Assembly (NCBI GenBank): GCA_029641185.1
Contig: JAPWGK010000006.1
Coordinates: 62,001-126,000, forward strand
DNA length: 64,000 nucleotides
DNA from: Pseudofabraea citricarpa
Lineage: Eukaryota > Ascomycota > Leotiomycetes > Helotiales > Dermateaceae
Direction of reading: 5' to 3'
The translations under genes and the position numbers were made by a program. The notes under the pieces were generated by a model, which saw nothing but the letters and a program-made list of their open reading frames with translations, searched no databases and had not been told where the DNA came from. This document shows positions 35,601 to 48,800 of the stretch, piece after piece. How positions within the stretch are numbered: the first letter of the stretch is position 1; each line of letters starts with the position of its first letter.

Positions 35601-36195
35601 GGATTTTCATTTGCCAGCAGAACTAGATTTTGTCACGAAAAATGCCCACAGCTCCCCATTGCGTATCTCTGGACCAGTTGCCATGTGGCTTCATTATGAT
35701 GTATGTTTCATGTATCGTGTTTTTCTCTGGCTTGCTGATCTTGCTTAGGTGATGGCAAATGTTCTATGCCAAATTCAAGGATCGAAGCGCCTTCTACTCT
35801 TTCCACCGGCTGATGTAAAACATCTTAATTTTGAGGCTGGTGCATCAAGTTCGAGTATCAATGTCTTCGAGAAGATCCGGGACTCGAGTCTGAGTGGCAC
35901 ACATCCACATGAAGCATTTCTGCAACCTGGAGACGTACTTTTCCTTCCTTCTTTGTGGCTACATACAGCATCTCCCACATCGAGACGTAGCGTTGCAGTC
36001 AATATATTTTTTCGAGATCTTCAGGCGGGTTATGCTGTAGGAAAGGATGTTTATGGCAACCGTGACTTACAAGTTTATGAGAAAGGTCGGCAGGACATTG
36101 CGAAAATAATCCGCTCGTTTGAGAATCTTCCCACCGACGTTCGAGCATTCTATCTCCAGAGACTAGCAGACGAACTCCAGCGAAAGATAGGTTGA
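32654..36195 (+). CDS. TYW4: tRNA wybutosine-synthesising protein 4 (leucine carboxyl methyltransferase 2 fusion)
   Basis: Seven exons (32654-32767, 32825-33045, 33134-33495, 33559-34607, 34675-35358, 35410-35700, 35749-36195) give 1055 residues, the usual fungal length. Domains in order: a SAM-dependent leucine carboxyl methyltransferase-like domain (INLGCGYDPLPWQ, built over intron 2), a Kelch-repeat propeller ([31 protein letters not shown]), and a C-terminal JmjC/cupin domain (LHYD iron ligands split by the last intron, [22 protein letters not shown]). This is the TYW4/Ppm2 architecture. It catalyses the last methylation and methoxycarbonylation of wybutosine at position 37 of tRNA-Phe. 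A TACTAAC branch point is visible in intron 4. Confidence 0.95.
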
Positions 36196-37216
36196 ACATT
36201 ATAACAAGGCCTAGGCGGATTGAGACGTCTCTAGAGCATAATTTTCAAGTACCTGCATGTCCAAACCTTGCCAACTACAGGGCATTGAAAAGGTGTACTA
36301 CATGCCTGCGGTTTAGATCTTCGATATGTGCGACTCATACGAGGCTTCAGCAATAATTTTTACCGAACATGTTTTATCAGTTTGCGCTCGCGGTATCTTG
36401 ACTGAGCTTATAGGCTCGAGTATATTCAGACCCACACCAGCATTGATATTCTCCAAGAAAGAAAGTTTTTATTACTCCGTACATCAACTTAATATCACTA
36501 CATGAACAACCACCGTACTGGTCGTCAGCCTGCAATTACGGTACTTGACAAATGAAAATCACAGTTTTCTGCAGTGGTTCTCACTTACTTACCTTGGCAC
36601 AAGGCTTAATCTCGAAACACCAAACAATGATTCCCAATGAGCAGCATCTGACTTTTTCTCCGCCGCCAAGTCTGGTCCCTGGTCAATGGTTTGGCGGACC
36701 GCAATGGCTAATCCTCGGCTGCGGTGTGTGGATGGAGAAGAAGTGGAGTTGGAGACGAGAGTGGGCTGTATTTCCTCTCTTGGTGAATAGGTGCGCAAAG
36801 AATTCCAATGAGGCTTTGGGGTTGGTTGGCCAGCAAGCCTGCGGCTACTGTAGTTGGTCAAAGTCAATCGCTCTAGCACACTTCCAAGATACTAAGAGAG
36901 CAACAGTCCCAACTAAATTGTCAGTCCTTGAGCCTGCAGGACCGACGACGCTCAAATTATCGGCAATGCCAGAAGACTCCAGTCCATTGCCTCATCATTA
37001 CCATACCAGCAGGTACTAACGTATGCGCTTACTCTCCTACACGTATTCATCGTATTGCGTGAGCAGCTGGCTACGACTCTGCTGCTGTTCGTTTAAGTCT
37101 TCTCCGTGCATATAATGATCAGAATGCTCTCTCTCCCTCCTTCGACTATGCTGCGATAAGTAGACGACGTCGCCTCTTTTCGTCCCATCACTCTCGATTC
37201 TCTCGTTCTCGTCGCC
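36196..37216. other. Intergenic, about 1.0 kb
   Basis: Spacer between two plus-strand genes. An open frame at 36552-37019 lacks family features. A CATATAATG stretch about 110 bp upstream of 37217 may be a TATA-like element for the transporter gene. No RNA or repeat is seen. Confidence 0.5.
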
Positions 37217-38953
37217 ATGTTATCTTCTACCCACCATCCTGAGCCCGACCCTGAGGCCACAGCCGGGTCAATTACAGACTACAAAAATGCGACTACTGAT
37301 CATCATGACATTTCCACGCCACCAGTAGCACTCACGCCAGACACAAAGGAACAATGCTCGCCGAGTCCTGACCACGAAGTCCATCCATCTCAACAATGGA
37401 ATGAGCCTAGGGTCAATATGTATCGTTATCTTACTACTTTGTACACATTCATCATAATGGGGATGAGTGATGCTTCATACGGAGTAAGCTATTTGTTTTG
37501 TCAAATGCTTATTTATGCACGGAATTGGCTGACACTCCTTCTCTATAGGCACTGATTCCTTATGTAAGAAAACCCACGTACTAGGTATCAGGACTTTGCT
37601 AAATTTAAGCAGCTCGAGACATATTATAATCTAAATTATACAGTTATCTCACTTCCTTATCTAGCACCCTTTATCGGGTACACAGCTGCCGCAATTCTCA
37701 ACAACAGAATCCACATGAGATATGGCCAGAGAGGTGTAGCAATCATTGCTCCCATCTCCAAGCTTCTCGCGTTTATCGTTACTTGTACCCATCCTCCGTT
37801 TGCTGTCATCCCTGTGATATTTGTATTCACTGGGTTTGGAACTGGGCTTGAAGATGGTGCCTGGAATGCATGGGTTGGCAACATGGTTAACGCCAACGAA
37901 CTACTGGGCTTTCTCCATGGAGCCTACGGATTAGGTGCCACTATTGGGCCACTGGTGGCTACTGCGATGGTGACTAAGGGTGGTTTACCGTGGTATACAT
38001 TCTACTACCTCATGGTATGCTTTTGGTTTATCGGAGTCAACGATAGCAGATTACTTGCTAACCGCGCTAATAATAGGTTGGTGTCGGTACGTTGGAGCTG
38101 GTTTTAACAACAACAACGTTCTGGGGTGCGACCGGAGCCGTTCACCGAGCTGCCAATCCTATCACTCATTCAGAGATGGGGAAGGAGCAGTCACCTACCA
38201 GAGAAGCTCTCAAGAATCCGATTACGTGGATCTGCTCATTCTTCCTCCTCACTTACGTTGGCATCGAGGTCTCTCTTGGTGGTTGGCTTGTAACATTCAT
38301 GTTGCGAGTTCGCAACGGTGCTGCCTTTGAGTCCGGTCTTGTAGCTACATTTTTCTGGCTTGGTCTGACCATAGGACGAGTCATACTTGGGTTTGTCACA
38401 GGAAGGATCGGAGAGAAGCTAGCCATCACGATATACGTACTTCTTTCCATGGCATTGGAATTGTGCTTCTGGCTTATTCCAAGCTTCATATCATCAGCGG
38501 TGTTTGCTGCGTTCCTGGGATTCTTCCTCGGTCCTTTGTTTCCAGCGGCGATTGTCGTGGCCACTAAGGTCCTCCCGCAACGACTACACGTTGCTGCCAT
38601 TGGATTTGCGGCAGCCTTCGGAGGCGGAGGTATGTATCAACCATATTGTTCATTCCAGCCATTAGCTAACCTAGAAAAAAAATCCAGGAGCGGCACTATT
38701 TCCATTCGTGGTTGGAGCGATCGCAACGGCAAAGGGGGTGCAGGTCTTACAGCCATTCGCGCTCGCCTTACTTGTTGTGATTCTACTTTCATGGGTGGTC
38801 CTACCTGGGGGGTTTTCCAAGGCAGGCCTGGAACGTGCGAGGCAGGCTAGGGAAGATCGGGAAGCAGGTCGAGCAGAAAGGGAGCATGTGCCTGAAAAAA
38901 CTGCGGCTGGTAGAGCGCTTGGAAGACTTCAGAGAAAGATGGGAATTGCATAG
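37217..38953 (+). CDS. Major facilitator superfamily transporter (fungal BSC6-like)
   Basis: Five exons (37217-37483, 37549-37563, 37613-38014, 38077-38629, 38688-38953) give 500 residues. Exon 2 is only 15 nt (ALIPY). It is required because the flanks read DASYG | ALIPY | LETYYNLNYT, a conserved first-helix region. About 70 acidic, disordered residues precede the membrane part. Around 11-12 hydrophobic segments follow, with the MFS loop motif NRIHMRYGQRG between helices 2 and 3 and a second half-repeat FVTGRIGEK. The C-terminal tail is charged and cytosolic. The sequence resembles the fungal FucP/BSC6-type MFS proteins, whose substrates are mostly unknown, possibly sugars. No cluster partner is apparent. 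Confidence 0.88.
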
Positions 38954-40732
38954 ATGGATTACGGTATTGGTATACATATGGCATCATACACGATATATGG
39001 TTATAAGCTAGTAGATAAGAATAAATATGGGCAAAGGTTCATCCTTGGTTCCAGGGATCAACTAACTTGGATGGTACCAAGATAATAACTGTTTATATCA
39101 AAATGACGTGAAACAGCTCTCAACTTGGGGAAACAAGAAAGGTGACCGATAACTGATGCTTTATATTTTTCAATGGGGAAAAATTAGAAAACAGGGAAGC
39201 AACAAATGGCGTTTTCTCATAATTCTCATCTGATATTCAAACCCATATCCACCACGCATAGGGTCTGATCAGCATTTTAATAAATTCCGAAACCCTGCCA
39301 GAATTTAACCTTTCTTTATCGTTTCAGCAGCTTTAATCTGCAATAGTAAGACTGTATGCATCGATGGTATGGTGGTTTTCATCTTGGTTCGGCCGGGTAC
39401 GGGATGGGTTCCCGGGAAGAAAACAGAATACACTTCCCAGCAGATATTTCATTGATATGGTTATGCTATGGCATGTGGTAAGTATTGCTAGACGCGGTAT
39501 CAAAAACGGGCTTGTGTGTACATGGGTGCCAGTAATTGGTTAGATTATCTACTACAACTCTCCCTCCGTACAGCTAAAAATCTCTCGGTTCTTTCGTCAT
39601 TTGCTGGATATAGAATTAAGCAGTGTCCTGGATGCAGTTGAAAATTTATGCGTTTTTCTGCATAAAGAACTAGACAAGGCGACTTGAAGTTCTTCCTAAC
39701 CGCTGCTCGTATTATGTACGATACCGAGAGACCAGAAGACCGAGTAGCAACACAGAATCACATCCAACGCCAGCATTGACAAAAAAAGGTCGCTTGGATA
39801 TGCTGCTATTTGTCTATACTGAGTAACTGAGTAACTTTGCTTCGGTCAACTAACGTCCAACGAAGTCATTAGCAATTCTGTCTTGTCCCTTGGGTTGTTA
39901 TTACGCTGTCGTCGGTATACCTCGGGCCCTCTTCTTTGGATTTTCTCTTTCGTCTCTCTCACATTCGCTTTAGCCAGCATAAATGCTTGATAGATCCTTT
40001 ACACTAACATAAATGATTGCTTCTTTGAAACCATACACACGCTGATCGAGTTGCTTGTGGCCCCAGGAGGTTAATGCTGAGAATGCCGAACAGCAGAGTG
40101 GATTGAGAGTACTGATTCAATACGAGATTGAGATGTTGCTTGTGACAAGAAAGGTAAAAACTTTTTTCTTAGCCTAAGATAATTCGTGTACAGAAGACTA
40201 TAACAGCAGTATTCGTTTGTGAAGAAATTCCCACGTATTCTCATTGTAAATCATCAAGCGCTAGAGAAGATCGATACAGCAGTCACAATAACAAAGAGTC
40301 TGTATATCAACACCAAACCCATAAACTTCTTATTCCGTTCGTCGGCTAAAAAGATAAAGATAGTTGCCTCGCTCAGTAAATCGAAACATATTGCCATTGC
40401 CATATATCAACCACCCAAAAAATGATTTCCATCTCATAACAAAAAACTGATAAGCCGTTGGGCTTACAGGATTTTCGGTTTTCAGCGCCCGAGCCCATAG
40501 ATATGCACATAGAACATTCCCTATCCCAAACCCATATCCATTTCCTAGTCAAGGCTACCTGAGCCAAAATAAAACCAATAGCCCAAGAAGCGAAAATAAA
40601 AGCCCCGCCTCAGGGCCGCAAAGAATAATCGCTAAAAACGAATGTAATGTACTAAATAGATATCATAAAGTAGATATGCATGAGAAGTCGTAAATCATAA
40701 CGGCCGCTAATTCACCACCGCTAGGTTTGACA
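38954..40732. other. Intergenic between convergent genes, about 1.8 kb
   Basis: No supportable gene. AT-rich, with a short perfect inverted repeat (TTTATGC, 8-nt loop, GCATAAA) at about 39645-39666 of unknown meaning. Contains the 3' ends of the transporter and the phosphatase genes. Confidence 0.55.
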
Positions 40733-42879
40733 TCACCTAGCGTACGGTTTGTTCATGGCGGCTATCTCCCGGGCGATTTCTGGCCATTCCAGGTCTCGCT
40801 TGAAGCCATTGCCACGTTCCCCCTTCAGCTTCTCTTCCCACTTCAGCAGCTCATACGAGAAGCGCAAATGTGGCTGAATTATAACGTTCAGCCGCCGAGC
40901 TCGCACAAAGCAATATGCCCGAGGAAAGGAGAGGCCGAGCGTCCGCATCACTTCCGCAATGCAGATTGTTGCGCTCCGAGAAACGCCCACACGGCAGTGG
41001 ACAAGAGTCGCTGTATTGTTTGCTTTGCCGCGATCTTTTTGAAGATTAGCACCATGTATAGTTGCCGAGTGTACGGGAACTTACCAATGAACTCTAAACA
41101 TCGCTCAAATTCATCGGTCAACGGGTCTACCCCGTTGTCCTGCACTCTTTGTACAATCATCACATTGTCTGGCCCCCATTTCTCCATCTCACCATCCCGC
41201 CACGTAGCTGTCTCACCAACACTCAATATCTGTCCAATGCCCATCTCTCGTAAAAGATCTGGATTATTTGCGTGGCCAAGGTTGCCAAGGTACATGTAAT
41301 CAGTTACTCGACTAGGAAGACTGCCATCCATGTTTCTGATCCAATCGGGCTCCTCCCGAGCAAGCTCAGTGATATCTGCAAGACTCTTCTCTTGGTGCAC
41401 TGGGGACTCAGAAAGGAGACGCGGTGCAATAGAGGTAAGGAGAGCAACATCTGACGGGTATGCGAAGAAATTGCGTTTCTTCGAAACGTGTAGATCAAGC
41501 CATGCGGAAGGAACAGGCAGACCCGTGGCATAAGTGTAATAAGCAAGACCCAGCATTGTAGATTCCGTGTACCCATCAGTACAGTGTATCAATATCTTCC
41601 TCTCCGGGATTTGACTTGGTGAAAATGGCATTGGCGAATCGCCTTCAGAGTCGGCCTCCTCGCTTGAGACGCTTGGTAGAGTCCCATGGGCGAGATTGTA
41701 AATCCATTTACAAGTCTCAAGGATGCCATCTGCCTCACTATGGGACCACGTGGGAGGCATGATACTGCCAGAGGATGGAAATTCGAGATATACTGGTTGA
41801 TCACGAGATTCTTCGGAACTTTCGGCGACTGCCTGAAGAACCGACGCACATATTCTTCCTACATCGCTACACTCGATCAAGATATCGAATTGCTCGTTGC
41901 TCGCACGCAGCAGTGGATCTATCGTCGGGTCAGGAGTAGGCCCTAACCAGACGTTGTGGTGGATCTCGGAAGCTTTAGTCATGGTGCACATCTCGATCCT
42001 CTCTTGATGGAAGAAATCCATGACATTGCCTGTCATTTGACCCGTGCAATCGCTCATAACAATGTCCGGATGGTTCTGGACAAATTCGTTGAAGGAGCTT
42101 GTACAGATGAACGTGTTATACTGCGGCAAGTCATGACCCTGGTTGGCGTGGGTGTCACGCCAGATTTGTTGGGCAGAAGCAATATCCTTGGCGAGCCTCT
42201 GTATTTCTCCCTCGTCATCACCGTACACCACAATATCAGAGGTCATGGCTGACTTGGCCGCCTGGATCTGGAAATTTCGAACAGAGAAGCCCTCCTTGGG
42301 ATCAATCTCCCTGAAGGCCGCTCTCGCCCCAAATTGCAAAAATTCCTCGGGCGCAATCGTCCCTTTCAGCCGCGAGCAGCTCAGATCGCTTCCCGCTTTG
42401 ACAATTGTGATACCCCTCAAGCACTTCGGCGTCTTTCGCAAATTCCGGCGCCTCGCAATAAAAAAGGCCTGCTGGATCTGGTTTTGCGGGTGCAGACCGT
42501 GGAACCAAGGGAAGACCTGGGATGGATCTGGGAGAGGCTGTCGTGCCAAGTGGTCCAGAGCCGCAGCCACACCTGCCGCATCGATCTCATACACGGTTGT
42601 GGAATTGATGACCTTGCTCTTGTATTTATCGGGAGGACTGAGAAGAGAGCGTGGTTGCAGTGATATCTCTTTCGTGGGAGGTGACTGTGGAGGCGTATCC
42701 GGCTTCTCAGCGGGTGCGGGGCCCGGAGGGCAAACGGGAATATGCTTGTTCGGAATGGGGATAGGACATGCTGCAGAGGTGTTGATGCTATCGAGGCCCA
42801 TGAGGTGAGGTAGAGGCCGTGGGGATACCGATCGTGTGCGGCCGGCTGGCACAGGGCGAGGAAGAGCAATGGTGGCCAT
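40733..42879 (-). CDS. PPS1: Dual-specificity protein phosphatase, Pps1 type
   Basis: Two exons (42879-41085 and 41034-40733) encode 698 residues. The intron joins FERCLEFI to DRGKANNTATL. The catalytic signature HCRVGVSRS is complete (Cys about 612, Arg about 618), with the acid-loop region MIVQRVQDNGVDPLTDEF upstream. A second phosphatase-like half lies before it (ILIHCTDGYTES, about residue 420-430), as in fungal Pps1 proteins. The N-terminal 90 residues are Pro-rich and disordered. Yeast Pps1 is linked to cell-cycle and DNA-replication control. Function here is inferred from family. The ATG sits 8-10 bp from a GAGT repeat. Confidence 0.88.
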
Positions 42880-42886
42880 GGCGTGA

Positions 42887-42914
42887 AGTGAGTAAGTGAG
42901 TGAGTGAGTGAGTG
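42887..42914. repeat. (GAGT)n microsatellite in the PPS1 leader
   Basis: About seven GAGT/AAGT units immediately upstream of the PPS1 start codon. On the sense strand they read (ACTC)n. Confidence 0.9.
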
Positions 42915-43300
42915 CTACGCGGCGAGTGGAGGGGAAGGCTAGAAAGGCAAATGCTCAAATCATCTGGCGGCTCCGGTAAGGGTAAGATGGGCGGGAGAAG
43001 ATTCTCCTTATAGGATGCTCAGAGCATTGGGCACTGTCTCGAGGAATGCAATCTCGTGCGAGGAGGGGACGACGGCGATGGCTTTTCGCGGGATCGAGAT
43101 AAGAAATGCGTGGTTCGGCAGTGAGACGAGAGCTCTGGAATTATACGATGGAGCGAGGGACCAGCGTGGAATGACAGGTCTGCAGAGAGAGGCCGTGGCG
43201 ATGTTGGAGATGTTGGGAGGGCGCAGAGGACAACACCGAGTATATGTGAATGTGAAGGTGAAGGTGGAGGTGTAAGTGTGCGAGAAGAAAGAAAGACATG

Positions 43301-43326
43301 CATCTGGTGGTGGTGGTGGTGGTGGT
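43301..43326. repeat. (GGT)n microsatellite
   Basis: Eight or so GGT units, about 0.4 kb upstream of PPS1. Followed by G-rich tandem TTGTAGGGG units at 43489-43526. Confidence 0.85.
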
Positions 43327-45869
43327 GCTGTTGGATGAGACAAGGCGAGGCGCGCAAGCTGGGCGAGCTGGGGGAGTTGGGCGGGTTGGATTGGACGCAG
43401 GCTTATCGGCTGGTGGGCGGGTTGAGCTACGCTACAGCACGGTGCAGTACAGTACACTACAGTACGGAGCTACGGTACGGGGGGTTATAGAGGGGGGGGG
43501 TTGTAGGGGTTGTAGGGGTTGTAGGGAGGCTTCAGGGCTCATGGCTCAAGGCTCAGGCTCAAGACTGGGGTAAGATAAGCTGTTGTCAACTTGTCTGGCT
43601 GTTCGCTCATCTGGCCAAGGTTCTGGTGACGGGGCTAGTTGCGGGCTAGTTGCGGGCTAGTTGAGCTGGTGTGCATCCCCAAAGACGCCCAAGGACCCCC
43701 CAAGACTCTCGCCAGCCAGTGAGTGACGATCGCTGTCTTCTAGCGAGTCGGGGGCTGCAGCAGTGTGCAGTAGCGCAGGCTCGTTCTAGCATAGTGTGCC
43801 AACGTGCTTTTTCCTGGAGCGAAGTACGCCAACGGGCCCCCCCATCTCCATCTCCATCTCCCATCTCACATCTCCCATCTCCCATTCTAACCCCCCACCA
43901 CCAGACATCATCATCCCGCTCTTGTTGCTGCGTTGCCATGAGAGCCCAAAAGCGTAATGACAAATAACCTCTTCGTCAATACAAAACAAACTCGATCAAT
44001 CTACAGTGCAACTCCCGACTCTGCAGAACAGAGCAAGAGGAACAGGAAGAAGATTCGCAATTCGTCCCACACACAGCCGTCTGCCAATAAGCCGCCAATG
44101 CTGCACCGGCCGGGGATGTCCATTTCGGAGCAGGGGACAGCATGTGAACCCTGCACTCTTCTGTTGCAATCTTCAAACGCTTTCATCGCCTTCTGCTCAC
44201 GTCAACCTTTTTATTCGCAACTCTGCAAACAGATTGACTTTTCATTGCTCCAGCCCCCATCACCTAGGGGATTCCCTCCAGCTTCCATTCCGCCCGCCGT
44301 CCGTCCTCACTATCAGCGGCTGGTTGGCCTACGGAGGAGGACGAGGACGAAGCTTTGAGCACGCGACAGGAAAACAGCATGCCGTAGCGATGCTCCATCA
44401 AACAACCATCGTGCTGGTCGTCGTGGTGGCGGCCGAGGGAGGTGCATTTGGCATCTGGGAAAGTTTCGTCTGTGCTCGCCGGCACTGGCAGACCAAAAAA
44501 GGCTAAAAATGTACAATACAGTACGATCAGCATGACAGCCCCTCCATCTGGCCCACTTGTGCGCCCATGCCACAACCAAAGTCAAACAGCCCCCCCGCTC
44601 TCGCTTGTTACGGCCTCCCCCCTTTCCCCGATGGCAAGCGAGGGACCTTTCGACTGTACAGTACCGGTGCCGGTGGTTTAATCTGGTCCTGACCACATAT
44701 GATAAGGAGCGGCTGAAGAGCTTGGGTTAGATGTAGAGCATATTTGTCACCGTCTGGTATGATATCTCACAAGAGTTGTTTGAGTAGCCTGTTTGATCCG
44801 ACTCCCAGCGACAGCCACACTTTCCCTTCCCCGCATGACGGGTCCTTGCCGAAGACTAGAACAAGTCCAAACGGAAAGGTGTGGCAGTCACCTCCAGACG
44901 CAGCGAGAGAAGATCGTGCAGTCTGGCGCTGCTTTACCGTACTCTTTCGTTCTTCAAGAGCATTCAATTGTTGAATTGCTACATAGATGCTTTGTCAATT
45001 GAAGGGACAAAGACATTGTGGAGTATACGATTACGGAAAAGTGTCAAGTTACGAGAAAGTGCACGTTCACTGGCAAGCTAATAATGACTCAGGTACATAC
45101 AGTTCCCATACCCGAAGTTGAAAAAAGTATAAAGCGGCCAACGCCTTCTTCCCCAAAATGCTACAGTACCAGCACATTGATAGCTCTGAGACCAAGGATG
45201 GACGACGAGAGTGCATCTCAATTGGCAGTCAATTCTTGCACATTCCAACTCTCCTGCAGCCTCCACATGATACCCAAGAGCCAAGAATGCCTACGAAGAT
45301 CCTACCCAGGCCAGGCCAAACAGAAAAATGAGAATTAGGGGTGCCACAGGCGAATCATTAGCCGACCTGCTTAGTAGCAAATGAAGCTTTGTTAGCTCTA
45401 CGTAGCTAAGACGCTTAACATATTCCGACCACTAGAACATCGTTAGCCACGTCAAGCCATCGTGCTGGTAAAATATCGTTGGTAAAATATCCATAGTCTC
45501 TAAACAAGTGCTTCGATTTCGAACATTCGATATATTATGTCGAAGACGCTACGAAGCTTTCCCCCCCACTGCGTCGCTGAGTTTAAAGGCTCACCACGTG
45601 CCGGACTGTACTACATTCGGCGATTTCAGCCAGCTCAAAGCACATTCATCAGTAGAACACCTCACAATTTCAGACCCACGGTCAGCGAGCTTGCCAAAAA
45701 TGACCTAATTTTAAAACCTAGAACATTCTCATCCTTTTAGATATCTACCTAAAGTGAAGAACTTGCACCATCAAACAATGATCACTATTCAGACTTTTAC
45801 TATGCACACAAGCGCCATCATCAACACCTTGAAACCATAAACTCCCACCTAAAACCATCATTACAACCA

Positions 45870-48800
45870 TCACTCAACATCGGAAATGCCTCCAGCTGAT
45901 TCACTGATGCCAGTTGGTGCCTTGGTCATGACATCAAAAGCTCCAGTGCCGACTTTACTCGTCCTTCCAATCACTATCCGACTGCTGGGACTGCTCAAGT
46001 CATCCCAGTCACCATCGAGAACGGCATCGTGTAAGAATCCAACCGTGGTCTCGAAGCTCATCTTCATGAAAGGACTGACACTTCCACGGAGCCCATTGCG
46101 GTTGAAGGGACTGAACCCGCCTCCACGGGTCATGAAGTCTGCAATCAAGTTCAAATGGCGATTATCGACACTAATTCCGTGGCCATCGAAAACCCCAAAG
46201 AGTTCCTGGATGATGGTAGCTCTGCACGCTTCAACTCCATAGCAAGAAAGCATCGCTGCAATATCGTTGGTTGAGATCTTATTGGGATTGATGATGTGGG
46301 CATAGGCTTGCATGGCTCGAAGGTTGACACCGGCGGTGTGAACAACTGGTACTTCGACGTTTTTGCCGGTAGCCATGTCTTTGACTTTGTCGCTCTTTAC
46401 ATAGACACAAGCGCCGAGACCAGGAATCTGTTGGACGAGAGAGCCTCGGAGAGCTTCCTCGAGGATTGAGAGCATGAGTACCTTGGGTGAGTCGGCATCA
46501 TACTCAAGAGACAATTTGCACCACTCTCCATTGTTATCGAAGCGGAACTGAGTAACATCCGTGCAACGTTTCATGACTTGCGCTTCGAGCTCGGCACCAG
46601 AAACACCGCTCTTGCTACGGATTTTCTTTGGGGATTCATCTTCATCCTCACTTGCCGACTCTCGAGGACTGCCTCCGAGGCCCTCATCTTCTACATCATC
46701 AGCAATCTCGAGTTCCTCGTCACGTTGAATCTGTGCTATAACCGCATCATCGTCCTCATCGTTGGCAGCATAGCTTACGGCCTCGGTTCGATTTGATCTT
46801 TGCTTATCATTTGTCGCATCACCATCGTCGTCATCGTCTTCATCCTCGCCACCTGTACGATCTGGACCGGCCCTTGCCTCCTCTATGGTGCCTACAGATA
46901 CACCAATCTCGGGAACCGCAGCAGTATTGGCCGCCCCTTTCAAGCTCATCTCTCCCTTCTTCTTCCCCAAAGCTTTCCGGGTGAGAGCTTGGAGCTTGGG
47001 GGTAAATTTCTTCTCCAGAGTGTTGAGAACATCACTGATAGAGATGTTATATGTCTCAGTATATTCTTTTGAGGGGAACAGTTTCAGATGGATATCGTAG
47101 ATCTTGGCTTGGGGGTATGCTACACCCTTCCCAATACGCTCTTTCACACTCGCCTCGTCTAGGACTTCTGCGAGTGAGAGGACACTTATTCCTTTGGCAA
47201 ATCTGTGTCCATCTTCTTCGGACAGCTCTTCATTGACACACAGAGTCATGGATGGTGTCGAAATATGGTTACTTGCAGTCATGACAATCTCACGCAGACG
47301 CGGGATACCAAGTGTGACGTTCTTTGCCGAATGACCTGCCAAATGGAAGGTATTGAGCGTCATCTGTGTCGAAGGCTCACCAACTGATTGGCCAGCAACA
47401 ATGCCAACAGCTTCACCAGGGTCAACGATGGATTTGAGATATTTGGCAACCAAGACAGGTTCCAAGGCCTTGCGAACACCAACCCCTAGCTTGTTGTCCT
47501 TGTCTTTGACCAAGCCATCTGGGTTCTTCTTCAGATAATCAGTCAAGACCTCAAAAAACTTCTCGGAGGTGGCGTAGGCGTATTTTCCTGGGTTGAAGTC
47601 CGAGATAACCGGGGAGGGTCCATTAGGATCGTTTGCTTTTGCATGCTTGATGGCTTTCTTCATGCGTTTCAAAATGGTGTCTTTCTCGGAAAATATCGTA
47701 CTGTAGCGTTCCTCTCCATACTGGAGCTGTGAGAGCTCAGACTGAAGATTTTCAAGGAGGAATTTAAAGTCTGTAAGATGCTTCTGCTTTGTTACATCTA
47801 GACCGTCTTCGCCGTAGAGGAATTGCACCATTGAGCCGTCAGAGTCTCTCACAGAAGTATCGTACTCAACCTTCAAGCCTTCCATTCCTTTAATCAGACA
47901 TCTTTGTAGATATCCGGATCTGGAGGTTTTAACAGCGGTATCAATGAGACCTTCTCTACCTGCCATTGCGTGGAAATAGTACTCCTGCGGCCTGATACCT
48001 GTCAAGAAACGATTGACAACGTAACCACCAGCTCTGATGTGTGTCTCGAACGGCTTGAAACATGGCAACGACTTTCCACTAACCATCAAGGGTACACGAC
48101 GACCTTCAAGAACTTGCTGTCCGAGATTGCAAGAAATGAGATTTGCATTGACGGCAGATCCCTTGGCTCCAGATACAGTCATGTTCTGCATCTGATTTTT
48201 AGGGAACTTCTTGACCAGTCCGTTGGGAAGGCAGGCACTCGTGATGGAAGATGAAAGACCCCCTGCGCGACTGTTCATCATGGTATCTAATCCGGCTTGT
48301 TTGCTGTCGTCTCTCAGGACATCCTCCAGCCGTTTCAGAAGTTCAGGATCGGTATCAGAAGGATTCTGGTCGTCCAAAGTAACATATTTAGCAGCTACTT
48401 CAAGTCCAAGTCGATCAGCTTCCACCAAGGTCTTCCTACGGTTTACTTCTCCCTCAGGTGTGAGAAGCAAATCATCCATACCACAAGTGAAGGCACGCAT
48501 ATGAAGGAATTTGGTGAGAAGTCTTCCTAATATACTGAGCATTTTACCTGCGACAGTTGGACCGTAGACCTCGTGGATGGAATGAATCAACCCGCCTCCA
48601 CTGGGTCCAATCTGCGCTTTATCAAGCACACCAGTGATGAATTCTCCGTGCTTGAAACGTACAATGCCTTCCTCGGACCCCTCAGCCCAGCGATCACCAG
48701 GTGTCGACGACTTGCTGGTAAGAGTGATTTCTCCGCAATCTACAGGCTTAATATTCTTCAAGATGGTCGTAATGATTTGCTTGCCTGTCCATCGTGCAAC

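Larger units (their letters stand above)
42880..45869. other. Repeat-rich upstream region of PPS1, about 3.0 kb
   Basis: No supportable gene. Holds GAGT, GGT, TTGTAGGGG and CATCTCC simple repeats, several TACAGTA words (43430-43475, 44513-44530, 44650-44660, 45165), and a short tandem duplication of TGGTAAAATATC near 45467-45492. Sense-strand (minus) sequence next to PPS1 is pyrimidine-rich. Confidence 0.6.

Noticed and set aside
36552..37019. 155-codon plus-strand frame upstream of the MFS gene
   Set aside because: No family features, competing frame on the opposite strand, and it occupies the transporter's promoter region.
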